A stretch of 64,000 nt of DNA, from positions 341,909 through 405,908 of the forward strand of contig SIJG01000073.1 of assembly GCA_023374025.1 (NCBI GenBank), written 5' to 3'. Origin of the DNA: Heterodera schachtii. Taxonomy: Eukaryota > Nematoda > Chromadorea > Rhabditida > Heteroderidae. Under the pieces are notes generated by a model. It had not been told where the DNA came from. It saw only the letters and a program-made list of their open reading frames with translations, and did no database searches. Made by a program: the position numbers and the translations under genes. Every line of letters begins with the position of its first letter. The first letter of the stretch is position 1. Positions 36,706-48,300 of the stretch are shown piece by piece.

Positions 36706-36805
36706 TCTTCCACATTCAAGTTGGTTAACGCACTTACGACCTTCGTTGCCATTCCCGTTTGATCCTCAGTGTCTAATTAATCAATTAAAATTTAAGGAAG
36801 AATAG
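36706..36805 (+). pseudogene. tRNA-like relic, alternatively a small exon
   Basis: AAGTTGGTTAACGC (from 36719) resembles a tRNA A-box/D-arm, and CCGTTTGATCC (about 36755-36765) lies at the correct distance for a B-box. The acceptor stem does not pair. The same segment follows an AG acceptor and is open for 32 codons to TAG 36803-36805 (starting LPHSSWLTHLRPS), so a small exon is the alternative. Confidence 0.3.
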
Positions 36806-37022
36806 AATATTGCATAATTATCCTTGGAAACGGTTTTCTATCGAATTCTTTATTTTTCTCATCTCATTATGACTGTATAAAAATAATATTTTTTTAATTG
36901 TGTATTTATTATTCATTATTCTCTCGTAAAGATTAGAACAAAATTTGATGTTTACTCCTTTGACAAATTTAATGCATTATGAAACTAAGTTTTATCATAA
37001 TTAATATCTTTTATTAATATCT

Positions 37023-37050
37023 TAGGCTGCCGCAAAAGATATTTCGTCAA
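37023..37050 (+). mobile_element. Solo mariner-like terminus
   Basis: TTAGGCTGCCGCAAAAGATA, then TTTCGTC. It resembles a mariner left end, in the same orientation as those at 18912 and 43848. No right end was found. Confidence 0.35.
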
Positions 37051-37827
37051 TTCTTTGAGTTTTTTTTTGTCTAGGAATTTAAAAATTTTTAATCTCTGGC
37101 ATTTTGGTTGCTAATATTTAAGTTAAGGAATATGAATTGGTCATTATAAAATAAAAAATCTATTACTTTCATTATTAGCTTAATATAAAATGTACATTGT
37201 TTAAATAATTTGGTACTTATTATTTATATTTTATTTTTAAAAAGAATTTATAAGTTTTATGAATTTGCCTAAAGAATTACATTATGTGCACGTGATGTTT
37301 ACTGATAATTCAAACTTAATAACTATTTTTACAAATTATATTTAATTATTTTCAATCATAATTAATTAAAACGATTTTCATGATTTTATTTGCTTTTAAT
37401 TTATAATTTTCAAGCTAGATCATTTTTCTCGTTTAATTTTCTATATGCAACTAAGGAATAGTTTTATAAGAATCATTTTAGATTTGAACGTTAATTATAT
37501 TGCAAAAAAAAAAGTAATAAAATTTATTTTTGATTATATTTAGTAAACATTCATTAGTCAGTGGTACTCATTTTATTATTGAATATTCTTAAAATATGTT
37601 ACTTTTTGCGCATATCGGTTATTACTTATTAAGTCCCATTCTAAAGAATTCGAAAATATTTCTTTCAATAATTTTTGTTAATGATTTAAATTGTTTTATA
37701 TGTTGAGATTTTAATACTTTATAATTTACGATCCATGTGAAATATTAAATAATTTAAAATTATAATTGTCATGAAGAAAAATATTTGTGAATTATTTTTT
37801 GATTTATTATACTATTTGATCTTTTAG

Positions 37828-37972
37828 CACTTTTGTTTTAATAGAAATTATTATTGTTTTTCTATTTATGTATTCCGTAGCGATTTCTTTTGAATTGAAT
37901 TTTTGTAATATTAACGGTATAAAAATGACAATACATCCTTTTTTGTTCTGGCGCCGCGCTCTGCCTGAATAA
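37828..37972 (+). other. Candidate terminal exon of a membrane protein (unverified)
   Basis: The consensus acceptor TTGATCTTTTAG is followed by 47 open codons to TAA 37970-37972. A hydrophobic segment (FVLIEIIIVFLFMYSVAIS) precedes NFCNINGIKM and a GC-rich end HPFLFWRRALPE. A membrane segment with a short basic tail is receptor-like. Length alone is not significant in T-rich DNA. Confidence 0.25.
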
Positions 37973-40900
37973 CAAAATTAATTTATTATTATAATTTAAT
38001 TTTGATTAGTATTAAGTTATTTATTTGGATACTAATTAGATGTGAGCCTGTAACAAGATGCAATTTATTATTTATATTTCTGATATTCTATTGATTAAGT
38101 AATTTGGATTTATCAGTTATTTATAATGTTAATAAATTTTGATATTTCTTCACGACAAAAGACATCTTCTTGAAGGTGTTTTACTCTTGACGTTGTCAAG
38201 ATCTTCGATTTTTTTCGTTCTTCTGGCGATAAGTTAGATTATTTACACTTTAGTAAAGCGAAATGATTTGATTATTTTTCAAGACCTTTTAAATTGCATA
38301 TGAGAAAAAATATTATGTTGTGAAGCCAATGATTAATGTTTTAGATAAAATTAATATTATTTTTGAGAATAAAATACTTCAAGAAATATTTTTTAAAATT
38401 TTCTTATTATTAAATACAAATTTAATTATTTAAATTCTCATTTTATTTAACAATGGTTTTAAAATGTAGTATTTTTCCCATTGATATTTTTTGCATTTTG
38501 ATCTTATAGTTGGTTTTTTACTCACGAAAATTGTTATAGTAAATTAATTCTCTATCAAATTGTGTTTATTTTTTAATTAATTTGGATTTAAGTTGGTTAT
38601 TTATTAGAAAGGCACCTTCTTTTGCTAATTAATTTGCTTTTTTTTGTAATAAACTGTTTTCTTTTCTCTATTAAAAAATTGTAAAAAAATTTGTGTATAT
38701 TTCGCCTTCTTAATATTGTATATTATGTAATGAAAATTAATAAATAATTAGTTCATCATTTATCTACTCTTTTGTCTATTTTTAAAATATATTTGCTTAC
38801 ATTTTCTCATTAAATAATTAATAATTTTCATATGTTAGGGTTTTACAGTAAGGTTCCGATAAATAAAACCATCATTTGTTTCTCGGTTGGATTGTATCTA
38901 AAATATTATAATATATTTGAAACCTTTCTAGTCATAGATTTTCTTTATTGGGTTATTTATAATGATAATTTATTATTGACTAAAATATAAATTGAATTTA
39001 ATTAATTTTATATTACCTGATATCTTCCGAGTCAAACTTTTTTATTTCTTGCAGAAGCTGCAACAATCTTATATATTTAACATTATATAATTTATTAAAT
39101 TTTCTCATAAAATCGTCTATAGTATTAGTCAGTTTTAAACAAAATACATTTTCCATCAAAAACTTTTTGAACTTTATATAGAATTATTTCGTTCGATTTT
39201 TTTAGTACGAAAATATGAAAAACTATGGTATTATAGTTTTGAAAATTATGTTAATCGTTAAGGTATTTTAAATTCTTAAATATATTCAGCTTTATTATAA
39301 ATATTCGAGTGAATTTTATATTTAAAATTTTTTCTTACATTTTCAAATTATAACAATGTTAATAATTTGATAAAATTATTTAAATTATAAAATCAAATAT
39401 TAAAGTGAGTTTTGCATAATTAAGGTAGATTCTAATCTTTGTTAAGTAGATAATTCATTAAGTTATTACTTTGATCCAGCAATTGTTCAAAATAATTTTG
39501 GATGTGTTTATCCTATCAATATCCAAATTTTTTGATATATATATTGCATAAAATTGCTTTGCGAAAATTTTCCTTGAGCCCTTGCGACGGCAAGAATTAT
39601 TTAAATAAAAGTAGTAAATTTATTATTAGATTTTTTACAAATACATAAGAATTTTATTCGAAGACAAGTGAAACTAAGTTAATTTAGTTTCACTAATTGA
39701 TAAATTTTATTTCTTTGCACTCTTGTGCATTGCATTCTTATAAGAGTTATATTTAATTATAATTCTAACTATTGTTGGAGCTAATTTTTTTATTAATTAA
39801 TTTTTACAACAATTTCCAAAATACTCCCCGAAAGAGCAAAAAATTTTTTTTAAATTCACTCCTTTAAACCGAATTTAAATTATTAATAAATTGACTTATT
39901 TTTTCCATTTAGCATATTTAAAAGCATGACTTTTACCGTTTTATAATTTGTATTATTTTTTTGTAAATTTTTTGATTCAGATTAGTGGTTTCCTTTAAAT
40001 AAAATTAAGAAATTTGAATCTATCCTTTCCTCCAATGCCAAAGTCGCTCAGAAATGCACTGATAGTGAATTTTATCATTTAATTTATAATGATTTTATGT
40101 TAATTTAATTTTTTTCTTAATTATGAAAAGTATTCAATTCGGTTAAGAGATTTTTAAATTGTCAGTTTTAAGGAATATGAACCTATTTTAAAATCCATTG
40201 TTGGTATTATTCTTTTAATGCAAATTTTACATTTTTTCTTAATTATTTTTAAAAGTATTTAGAAATGAATAATATTTAAAATTAAATTTATTTTTATGTA
40301 TTTATTTTTATCATATGTGATAAAGTTGCTTGTTTTTTGTTTTAAAATTTTTGTTTATTAAAAATCATTTCAGTTTTCTTATTAAAAAAGAGAATAATAA
40401 TAATGGACTTCATTAGAAGTTCTATTCATGTGCTAATTAAAAAAATTAAAGATTTATTAATAAAAATTTTCCAATTTGAGTTTTTTGATACACTTCAATT
40501 AAAGGTTTTTTTACATGCAAAATTTTATAGAATTATATTAGGACCACCTCACATAGCTAGACTCTTATAAAACGTTTTTGCATTTTCATTTAATATTTTA
40601 TCTGGCTTGGTTACTTATTTTTAATTATTCTGTGGTTCTTATTTTTCTTTACAACAAGCTTCTTCTTCTTTAATTTTTATTTGTTTATATAATAAGCATA
40701 CATATATAATGAATTATTTTTTTATTATGGATATATTTTTTTAATTTCTCATTCTTCGTAAAATTTGTTTGTTTTTTTTTGAGAAAAATTCTTTTATAAA
40801 TTTATAATAAATAGTTTTATTATTTTTAATTAGTATACTTTTTTATTTACATACATCAAAATTAATAATTTATCTTTTGCATTTATATTTTCACTTGTTT

Positions 40901-41123
40901 ATTTTTTTTTTTGGCTTATCTTATTGTTTATTAATTAATTTAATATTTTTATTTTTCGTTATCTTTAGACTTAATCGATCTTTTTATGAATCTCAAATAA
41001 ATTTTTTGAAAATAGTATTTCGTATATTTTTGTTTTTAATTCATAAATTGGCTGTAAAGAATTTTTGAAAATAGTAATAAATCAATCATTAACAACACCC
41101 ATTAATGACAGCCCTGAATTAGC

Positions 41124-41196
41124 ATATTGTCATCCATCTAATTCAATTGGTTAGTAAATAATACCATATTAATTAACTCGCCGATGGGTTTGAATT
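41124..41196 (+). pseudogene. Degenerate tRNA-like sequence
   Basis: TAATTCAATTGGTTAG matches the A-box/D-arm pattern, and GATGGGTTTGAATT, about 40 nt further, matches a B-box/T-arm. The total is close to 73 nt. Stems are decayed, so it is a relic or SINE fragment. Confidence 0.35.
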
Positions 41197-41293
41197 AAAA
41201 TATGATTAACAATATCTATCAAAGAAATTTAAAAAAATAGACCTTGTCTTCTGGCATCACAATAATCAGAATTTCTTTTTCTTTATAGTAAAG

Positions 41294-41680
41294 TAGGGTT
41301 CGAGCCCCGTGGGGCGGGGGTGGCTTTTCGCGGGGCGGGGGTTGGCGTGAGTCAGAGTCGCGGAGGCGGTGGCGGGGGCACGATAATTCCGCCCCCGCGG
41401 GGACGGGGGCGGGGATTTGCTTTGAATTAACTCCAAAAAATCTCATAAACAAAATTTTATGAATGATCTGTTTGGCTCCACATTCCTTCAGTCGATGTAT
41501 CGCCTCGATTCAATTCCTTATGGCATAAATTGCACAGATTTGGTCTAAAAAATGACCAAATTTAGTGATTTTGGGCTAATTTTTAATTAAAAAAATAAAT
41601 TTTTGGAGGGCCGGCGTAGCCGATAGGCACCGGCGGGCGAATTTTTGAATTTAAGCTCTATTTTCTATTCCCAATTGTAC
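41294..41680. mobile_element. hAT-type element, family B, 3'-truncated copy
   Basis: Starts with the same TAGGGTTCGAGCCCCG end and G-rich array as 30451. It follows that element through CTCCAAAAAATCTCA and TTCCACATTCCTT to one GC hairpin module at 41613-41634, then loses similarity near 41680. No right end or duplication is seen. The minus-strand frame 41219-41452 crosses its border and is not a gene. Confidence 0.85.
41613..41634. repeat. GC hairpin module
   Basis: GGCGTAGCCGATAGGCACCGGC, preceded by TGACCAAATTTAGTGATTTT, the usual flank of the module. Confidence 0.8.
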
Positions 41681-43847
41681 GGTTTCAACCACTTAATATA
41701 TGCATCACTAAAAATTTTACATTTCCTTTAATCATTTATTTTATTTATCCTTGTTTTAGAAAAGTGATATTAATTCTCTGTTGCTTTAATCATGTGTAAT
41801 ATTTATTAATATTCAAAATTAATAAGCATTATTTAGTTATGTTTGGTTTTTCTATTACTATAAAATTTTAAATAAAATTCCGAATTATATTTAACCTATT
41901 TAATATTTAATTTTATTCTCTTAATAGCTTGATATGGATTGATTTGAAATTTATTTATTTTTTCTTCGGGTGTAATATAATTGAGCAGAACAATATTTAG
42001 CTTTCTTTATAAAAGGATTTTCATCTTTATAATTTCATGGAAATAATATTTGAATTATTCAATTTTGTTTTTAATTCACTTGTTTCCCATCCATAAAACA
42101 TTTATCACACACATTCCGATCATTATAGTCCATTTTGCTTTGTTTAACCGAAGCAATTATTTTAATTTATTTATTCCTAATTATTTATTAATTCTAATGC
42201 AAATAAATTCAAATTTTCCATCAGAACCATGAAATTGTATTTATTTTTAATAAAAAAACTATCAACATCAAATTATATTTAAATTAGCAATAAATTAAGA
42301 AAATTATTTATAAATATTATATTATTTCATTTTTTATTTTCATTTAAATATTTATAGCAATTTTAATAAATTTTTAAAACATATTTTTTTGTTATTGTTT
42401 TTCTATTAACTATATAAATGAAAGAAAGACCATAAAGCAAAGTCGCGTTTCGGCAGGAGCGCCAAGTCAGATTCTTTCGGGGTTTTGGGTGAAGGGGAAA
42501 GCTATTATTAATTAGGAATCAAACAATTCTACGAAGTCACTGCCCAAGAAAAATAATCTTATTAATCGTCTTTACAACTTTTAATAGTGTATGTAGATCA
42601 TTGATGAATTTTATTCATTTTTTAACCAAATTGAAATTATTGATCAATTGATGAAACAAAGGTTTAGAATTTCATACTTTTTTAAATATATAAGTTTATG
42701 CGCTGAGTTTTCTTATTTCATATATACATTTAAAAATATTTTATTATTTATTTTGACAAAAAGTATTAGTTTTTAAATTTTAGATAATGTAATTTTTTTT
42801 ATAAACTATTGCTTTTTGTTTAAGAAAATCAATTAAAATAAATTTAAAAGCAGAAAATTATATATAAAAGTTTTTTCTTTAGATGCAAGCTAAATTAAAA
42901 TTTATTTTTCTAAGTTTATTATTCTTCATTAAAATATTTTATTTTTTTAAATTTCATTTTGCGAATTCAATAATTCGTTAATGTTTGTATTTTTCTGTTA
43001 TTCGTTCTTCGTTTTTTTTTTTACAATTTTCTTGAAATACTTCTAACTTTCCGTGAATATAGTAATGAAATCATAAATTTTTTTATATGTCATTTATATT
43101 CAATATTGTGTTTAAAATTAAAAAATTTTTAGCACTCGCATACAAAATTCGTGATTTTATTATTTAATCGGCTCATTTATTGTTTGTAATTTTATTCATT
43201 CACTTTCATTCATCGCAAATTTAATGCTCTGACAATTCTTATAATTTTTATTCTTGACCGATGAATGATCTCTTAATTTGTAGGGTTATAGCCAAGATGA
43301 AAATTATCATTTTGTAATTACTATTTTAATTATAATATTCTTCTGGTTAGTATAAAAATTTTCATTTAAGTTTAAGCATAGAACAAAAATTTTATATTAT
43401 TATTTTATATATTTTTTATTTTTCGGCATATTCTTATAAAATCAAGAGCCAACGATCACAAACCATTCGTATAGCAATCGGTTGGGCTCACTAGGATCCA
43501 TATTTGCAGGAAATTACGCCACTTATTATTAAATTGTTTTTTTCCGTTTCTCGAAGGCAAATTTGCAGCCACCCGAGTTTTAATTATTTAATTAATTTCA
43601 TTTTTTAAATTTTTATAAGCAATTTTTTATAATGAAAAATATTAATATTGTTTGATTGATTAAAGCAACGTTAATTATTTGTATTTTGCTTTTATATTTT
43701 TTTAATTTTAAAACTTTAGGTCTAATGAAAAAATAAATTCATTTGAATAAATTTAATATTTTAAATTATATGAATTAATAGTTTTAATGAGACTTTTATT
43801 TAAGCTTATTTACATTTTTCCATTGTTATTTTGTTTTTTAATTATTG
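41681..43847. other. T-rich sequence, no gene supported
   Basis: Contains the short repeat shared with 12653 (42404-42450) followed by a small GC-richer island (42441-42495). A GAGCCAAC...GGTTGGGCTC hairpin lies at about 43445-43488. The 60-codon frame at 42050-42232 matches composition only. Confidence 0.45.
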
Positions 43848-43872
43848 GGTTGATGAAAAAGTTCTGACCCTT
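43848..43872 (+). mobile_element. Solo mariner-like terminus beside the minisatellite
   Basis: TTGGGTTGATGAAAAAGTTC, then TGACCC, preceded by ATTA. It resembles a mariner left end. The minisatellite starts about 80 bp further on. No right end was recognised. Confidence 0.4.
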
Positions 43873-43950
43873 TAAGCACTTCAACATTAAACAATTTTTT
43901 ATTTCACAAAAAAACAAAGGTTCAATCAATGATGTACTCACCATTTTCCT

Positions 43951-44650
43951 ATTGCGGGTCCAATTTTTTAAACCTATTCCGGGTCCAAGTTTTGAAACCT
44001 ATTCCTCAACTTTTTAAACCTATTCCAGGTCCAGCTTTTTAGACCTATTCCGGGTCCAATTTTTTAAACCTATTCCAGGTCCAACTTTTGAAACCTATTC
44101 CAGATTCAACTTTTTAAACCTATTCCAGGTCCAATTTTTTAAACCTATTCCGGCTCCATTTTTTAAACCTATTCCGGTCCAACTTTTGAAACCTATTCCA
44201 GTATTCAACTTTTTAAACCTGTTCCGGCTCCAATTTTTAAGCCTATTCCGGGTCCAATTTTTTAAACCTATTCCATGTACAACTTTTGAAACCTACTCCG
44301 GATCCAATTTTTTAAACCTATTCCGGGTCCAACTTTTGAAACCTATCCAGGTCCAGCTTTGTAAACCTATTCCGGGTCCAACTTTTGAAACCTATTCCTC
44401 AACTTTTTAAACCTATTCCAGGTCCAGCTTTTTAGACCTATTCCGGGTCCAACTTTTGAAACCTATTCCTCAACTTTTTAAACCTATTCCAGGTCCAGTT
44501 TTTTTAAACCTATTCCGGGTCCAAGTTTTAACCTATTCTGGGTCAAACTTATAAACCTATTCCGTGTCCAACTTTTTAAACCTATTCTGGGTCTAACTTT
44601 TTAAACCTATTCTGGGTCTAACTTTTAAACCTATTCCAGGTCCAATTTTT
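43951..44650. repeat. Minisatellite of about 24-bp units
   Basis: About 29 imperfect head-to-tail copies of AAACCTATTCCGGGTCCAAC followed by TTTT. Units alternate mainly between GGTCCAATTTTTTA and GGTCCAACTTTTGA endings, and higher-order blocks (for example with CCTCAACTTTTT) recur at about 44000, 44395 and 44465. The unit length is often a multiple of three, giving an incidental 74-codon repetitive frame (44186-44410). It is not a gene. Confidence 0.93.
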
Positions 44651-44763
44651 CTTATGTCTAAATCTTGATAAAAGGCAATTGTTTTGTTTTAATAATTTTA
44701 ACATCTTTAATTTTCTACTTATTCTTTTTTTATTAAGTATCAGCTTATTTTTTTAATTTAAAA

Positions 44764-44836
44764 CATCTTAAAAATAGAATAAATTTATTTTTATTTAAAT
44801 CATCTTAAAAATAGAATAATTTATTTATTTTTATTC
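44764..44836. repeat. 37-bp tandem duplication
   Basis: Units 44764-44800 and 44801-44836 share CATCTTAAAAATAGAATAA and a T-rich tail. Confidence 0.8.
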
Positions 44837-45594
44837 TTAAGCTTATTTTTAATTTTTTTTTAATTTATGAATTTTATAAAAGTTTGTTTTGAAATTTTAA
44901 ATTAATTTGCTGAATATAAATATTGTTCTTGCATTAAATTTAATAATTTTTTATTTCTATCTACAAAATATAATTATTTAAAGTTTATTAAATTCCTTTT
45001 TATCGCTTTTATCATATGTTATTCATTTTATTCCTTGTTTCATTTCTTTATAATTCGCTTTTATTTTCAATGTTTTATATTTTTAAAGATTTTCGATTAA
45101 AAATTAATCATTCTTTTTTCTTGCAATGACTTAATTCGTGCATTGCAAATTGTAAGTTAGTGGCGCAGATAAATTTATTCTAAACTCATTTTAATATAAT
45201 AATATTTATTTATACCCTACTATTTTTATTTTGCTGTGGTTGTTTTGGGTTAACATTTTAGTTAGATTTGTATTCTTCGTCTATTTCCTTTTTTGCTGTT
45301 TTCACCAATTTTTATACTTCGTATATTCACAAAAAAAATTTTTTTTGTAATAAACAAGAAACAATAAAAAAATCTTCTGAATTTTTGAAATATAATTTAT
45401 CATTAGCATTTGATTTGGGCTTTCACTTATTTGCATTCTTTTAAACTTTAATTATTTATTATTAATCAAAAGAATTACCAAAAGATTTCTTGTTTTTTCA
45501 TTCGAGTTTTTTGACAGTTGAGTAATTCTTTATTGCATTTGTTTTTATATAATATATAAATTTTTGTTTTATTGTATTAAAAAGAGATGTTCTC

Positions 45595-45840
45595 TTAATG
45601 CGTATTTTATTTTTGTATATTTGGGATTTTAACTTTCTCGTTGGTTTCAGCATGCTTGTTCCTTCAATTAACACTTAATTTTGTCAAATGTATAATTTTA
45701 TCAGAAGTATTCTAATTTTGCAGTATTTCAAGTTGTAATAGTTTTTAAGTTTGAAATTAGTTAATTTTTTGGTGTGCTTTTGGGTATAAAAATAAGTTTA
45801 TTATTTCTGCAATTTTCTTTGACTTTTACACTGAGTAGTG
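45595..45840. repeat. Dispersed T-rich repeat, copy 2
   Basis: Same blocks in the same order as 1881-2010 (TATTTGGGATT, then TTAACACTTAAT, then TATTCTAATTTTGC). The downstream half also matches 10727-10870. Confidence 0.6.
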
Positions 45841-47883
45841 TGAAGTTCCTTATAAATGCTTATTTGTTTCTTTTCTAATTATCCTTTGAATATTATGTAA
45901 TTATTTGAAATCATAATTATTGTAATTCGAATTAATCTTTTTTAATTATACCGCTGTAAAATAGAGTTCGATTTAGCATAGTTTTTGATGGCGCTTACCG
46001 TTTTCAGGCTATTAAGAAAGCCATTTCCATTGAATAAAATTTTGTTTGAAATGGGATATTTCGTTAATTTAGTTTTACAAAAATGTAATAAATTTTTTTT
46101 AATGTTTCGAGGCGTTGTTTATTTTTGAGTAATTTCTTTAATAACCCACTTTTCATTTCATTGAACGCGAAATGTCTTAGTAAGTTATACTTAATTCATG
46201 CTCAATTTATTATGTTTTTGTGTTTTTTGGATGAAATTAATAAGCAGTCAAAATGCGCTTTACAATAAAATAAAATAAAAAAATCTTTTTTTTTTTGGTT
46301 TATTATTGTTTTTATTTAATTATTTTGTTTATTTTTTTCCATTTTTAGTCTTTTGGTTATCCTTAAAGTTTTTATTGATTTAGTTTTGGCCATAACTCAT
46401 AACTGAACAAATTCAAGTGGATTTATTTTTTATTATTTACTTTTATTTAACAATTTAAATTGTGACTGTCTAAGGAATGATTTCCTTATAATTTATTTAT
46501 TTAAAAAAATTCAATTTTGGTTTAAAGTTTCCTTTTTGGGGGGCTAAATTCATTTTAATTTTATTATCATGTAGAATATGTGGCTAATTTCATGGTCGCT
46601 CATTTGATTCAAACAATTTTATTATAATACTGTTAAATTTAAGAATGATTTTAATGTTTATATTATAAATATTAGGTGAAATTTTATTCTTGATCATGTT
46701 ATTTAATAATATTGATATTAAATTTTGATATTGCTGAAAATGTAGAAGGAATTATAAACAAATTTCAATTTATTAAAATTAATATAATTCTCATAAAAAT
46801 AAAGATTTAATATTTTATAATATGTACATCCTTTTGTCTGATGTTACCCATTATTCCTGAGTCAATTTATTGGTCAGATCAAATAGCACAACGGAGTCAG
46901 CAAAAGATAATGAATTTTTTATAAATTTATAATATTTTTTTTTTGGTAAATTAAATTTGTTTTTAAAATTTTAAATACGCCTTTTTCTGTTTTGAACAAA
47001 AATTAATTATATTTATATTAACTTTTTATAATTACTTATTTTTCAATAGAAATAATAATAATAATTATTATGTTTTTAATTTATATTTTAAATTTATTTG
47101 TTGTACAAATCAAAATTTAATTTGATTAAAAATTTTTTGGTTTTATTCTTGCTGTGAAACTAGGTTTAGGTCGATTAAAAAAAGTGCAAATGGAGCAGTT
47201 CATAGAATAAAAATCAAAAATCTGATTTTTCTTATATTTTTTATCAAAAACTTTTAGATTCTTTGCATTTTAAATAAAAATCAAAATTTACTTAATTTGC
47301 ATAAAATTATTGGCGTTTTTATGAAAATTTCATTTCCAGATGAACGAAATAAAAAATAAGTAATGTTACCAAAAAATATTTGGAATCACAATTGATAACT
47401 CGACATTCTTTTATTAAATGTCAGTTTATTTGAAAAATTAACTTCCCGAGATGGAAAATGAGTTCATCTTCATTTTATTAAATTAAAAAGTGAAATTATT
47501 AAATTTTATTTAAAAATTACAAATACACAAAAAGGTTCAATAAGAGCATTGAGATCGCACTCAAGTTAGAGAATGCGGCAATTTATCTTATTATTTTTGT
47601 TTTTATCTTTATAAAAATATTTATATTTATTACGCGGTTACTAACATTTAAACGAAATTATTGTAAAGTCTGCTTTTTGTATTCATTTTTAATTACTTTT
47701 TATTGTATATCGCCGAAGATTAGATTCAACAGAGTCGCGTCACTTTATAGCTTTAAATAAAAATCAATTAATTAATTAGATAATTTTTTTTCTAAGAAGA
47801 TTATTTTATTTCTATCTATTAATATATATTTTTTAATTGATTTTATTGATATTAAAAATTTATATTTTGGCGTATTAAAATTT

Positions 47884-47948
47884 CATTTTTTTTTATTTGA
47901 GACCATAAAGTTACTTCATTTTTTTATTTTAAGACCATAAAGTTACAT
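47884..47948. repeat. Tandem duplication of about 33 bp
   Basis: Two units of T-rich sequence, each ending GACCATAAAGTTAC. Confidence 0.8.
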
Positions 47949-48227
47949 AAATATCTTAACCATAAAATATATATAAATTATATGTTTTTAGTAAAATTTT
48001 TTTATTTATTTAGTTTAATATTTTAGTGCCATTTATTTTCTGCATTTTCTTTGTTACTTAATGTTAACAATTTTTTGACATATTTGTTTTCGTATTTATA
48101 AAAATTCAAGTAGAAAAATGAGGCATGGGTTCAATCCTATAATTGCATGATCATCGGAGCACATGTTAATTTTATTTTTTTCGTTCATTCAATTTAAAAA
48201 CATTAAAGTAAAAATATGCATTTTAAT

Positions 48228-48300
48228 AGATGTATTCCAGTTATTAAAATTTTTTTTATATTTATTGAAATAATTTTATTCTTTTCCATGTTGTTGGAAA
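48228..48300. repeat. Fragment of the 270-1880 element family
   Basis: GTATTCCAGTTATT, then AAATTTTTT and CCATG..GTTGG, parallels the right arm at 1728-1775. Confidence 0.5.

Larger units (their letters stand above)
33669..41123. other. T-rich domain with relic islands
   Basis: T-rich plus strand with few features. Small GC-richer islands occur at about 34684-34740, 35286-35350, 36706-36775 and 37945-37972. The long frame 40877-41068 is Phe/Leu/Ile-rich and not supported. Confidence 0.45.

Noticed and set aside
40877..41068. 63-codon hydrophobic frame as a membrane protein
   Set aside because: Residue content (Phe, Leu, Ile, Tyr) is what T-rich DNA gives by chance. There are no splice signals and no composition change.
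44186..44410. 74-codon repetitive protein
   Set aside because: It is a translation of the minisatellite, whose unit is often divisible by three.
43951..44650. CRISPR array
   Set aside because: Units are head-to-tail without unique spacers, in eukaryotic DNA.
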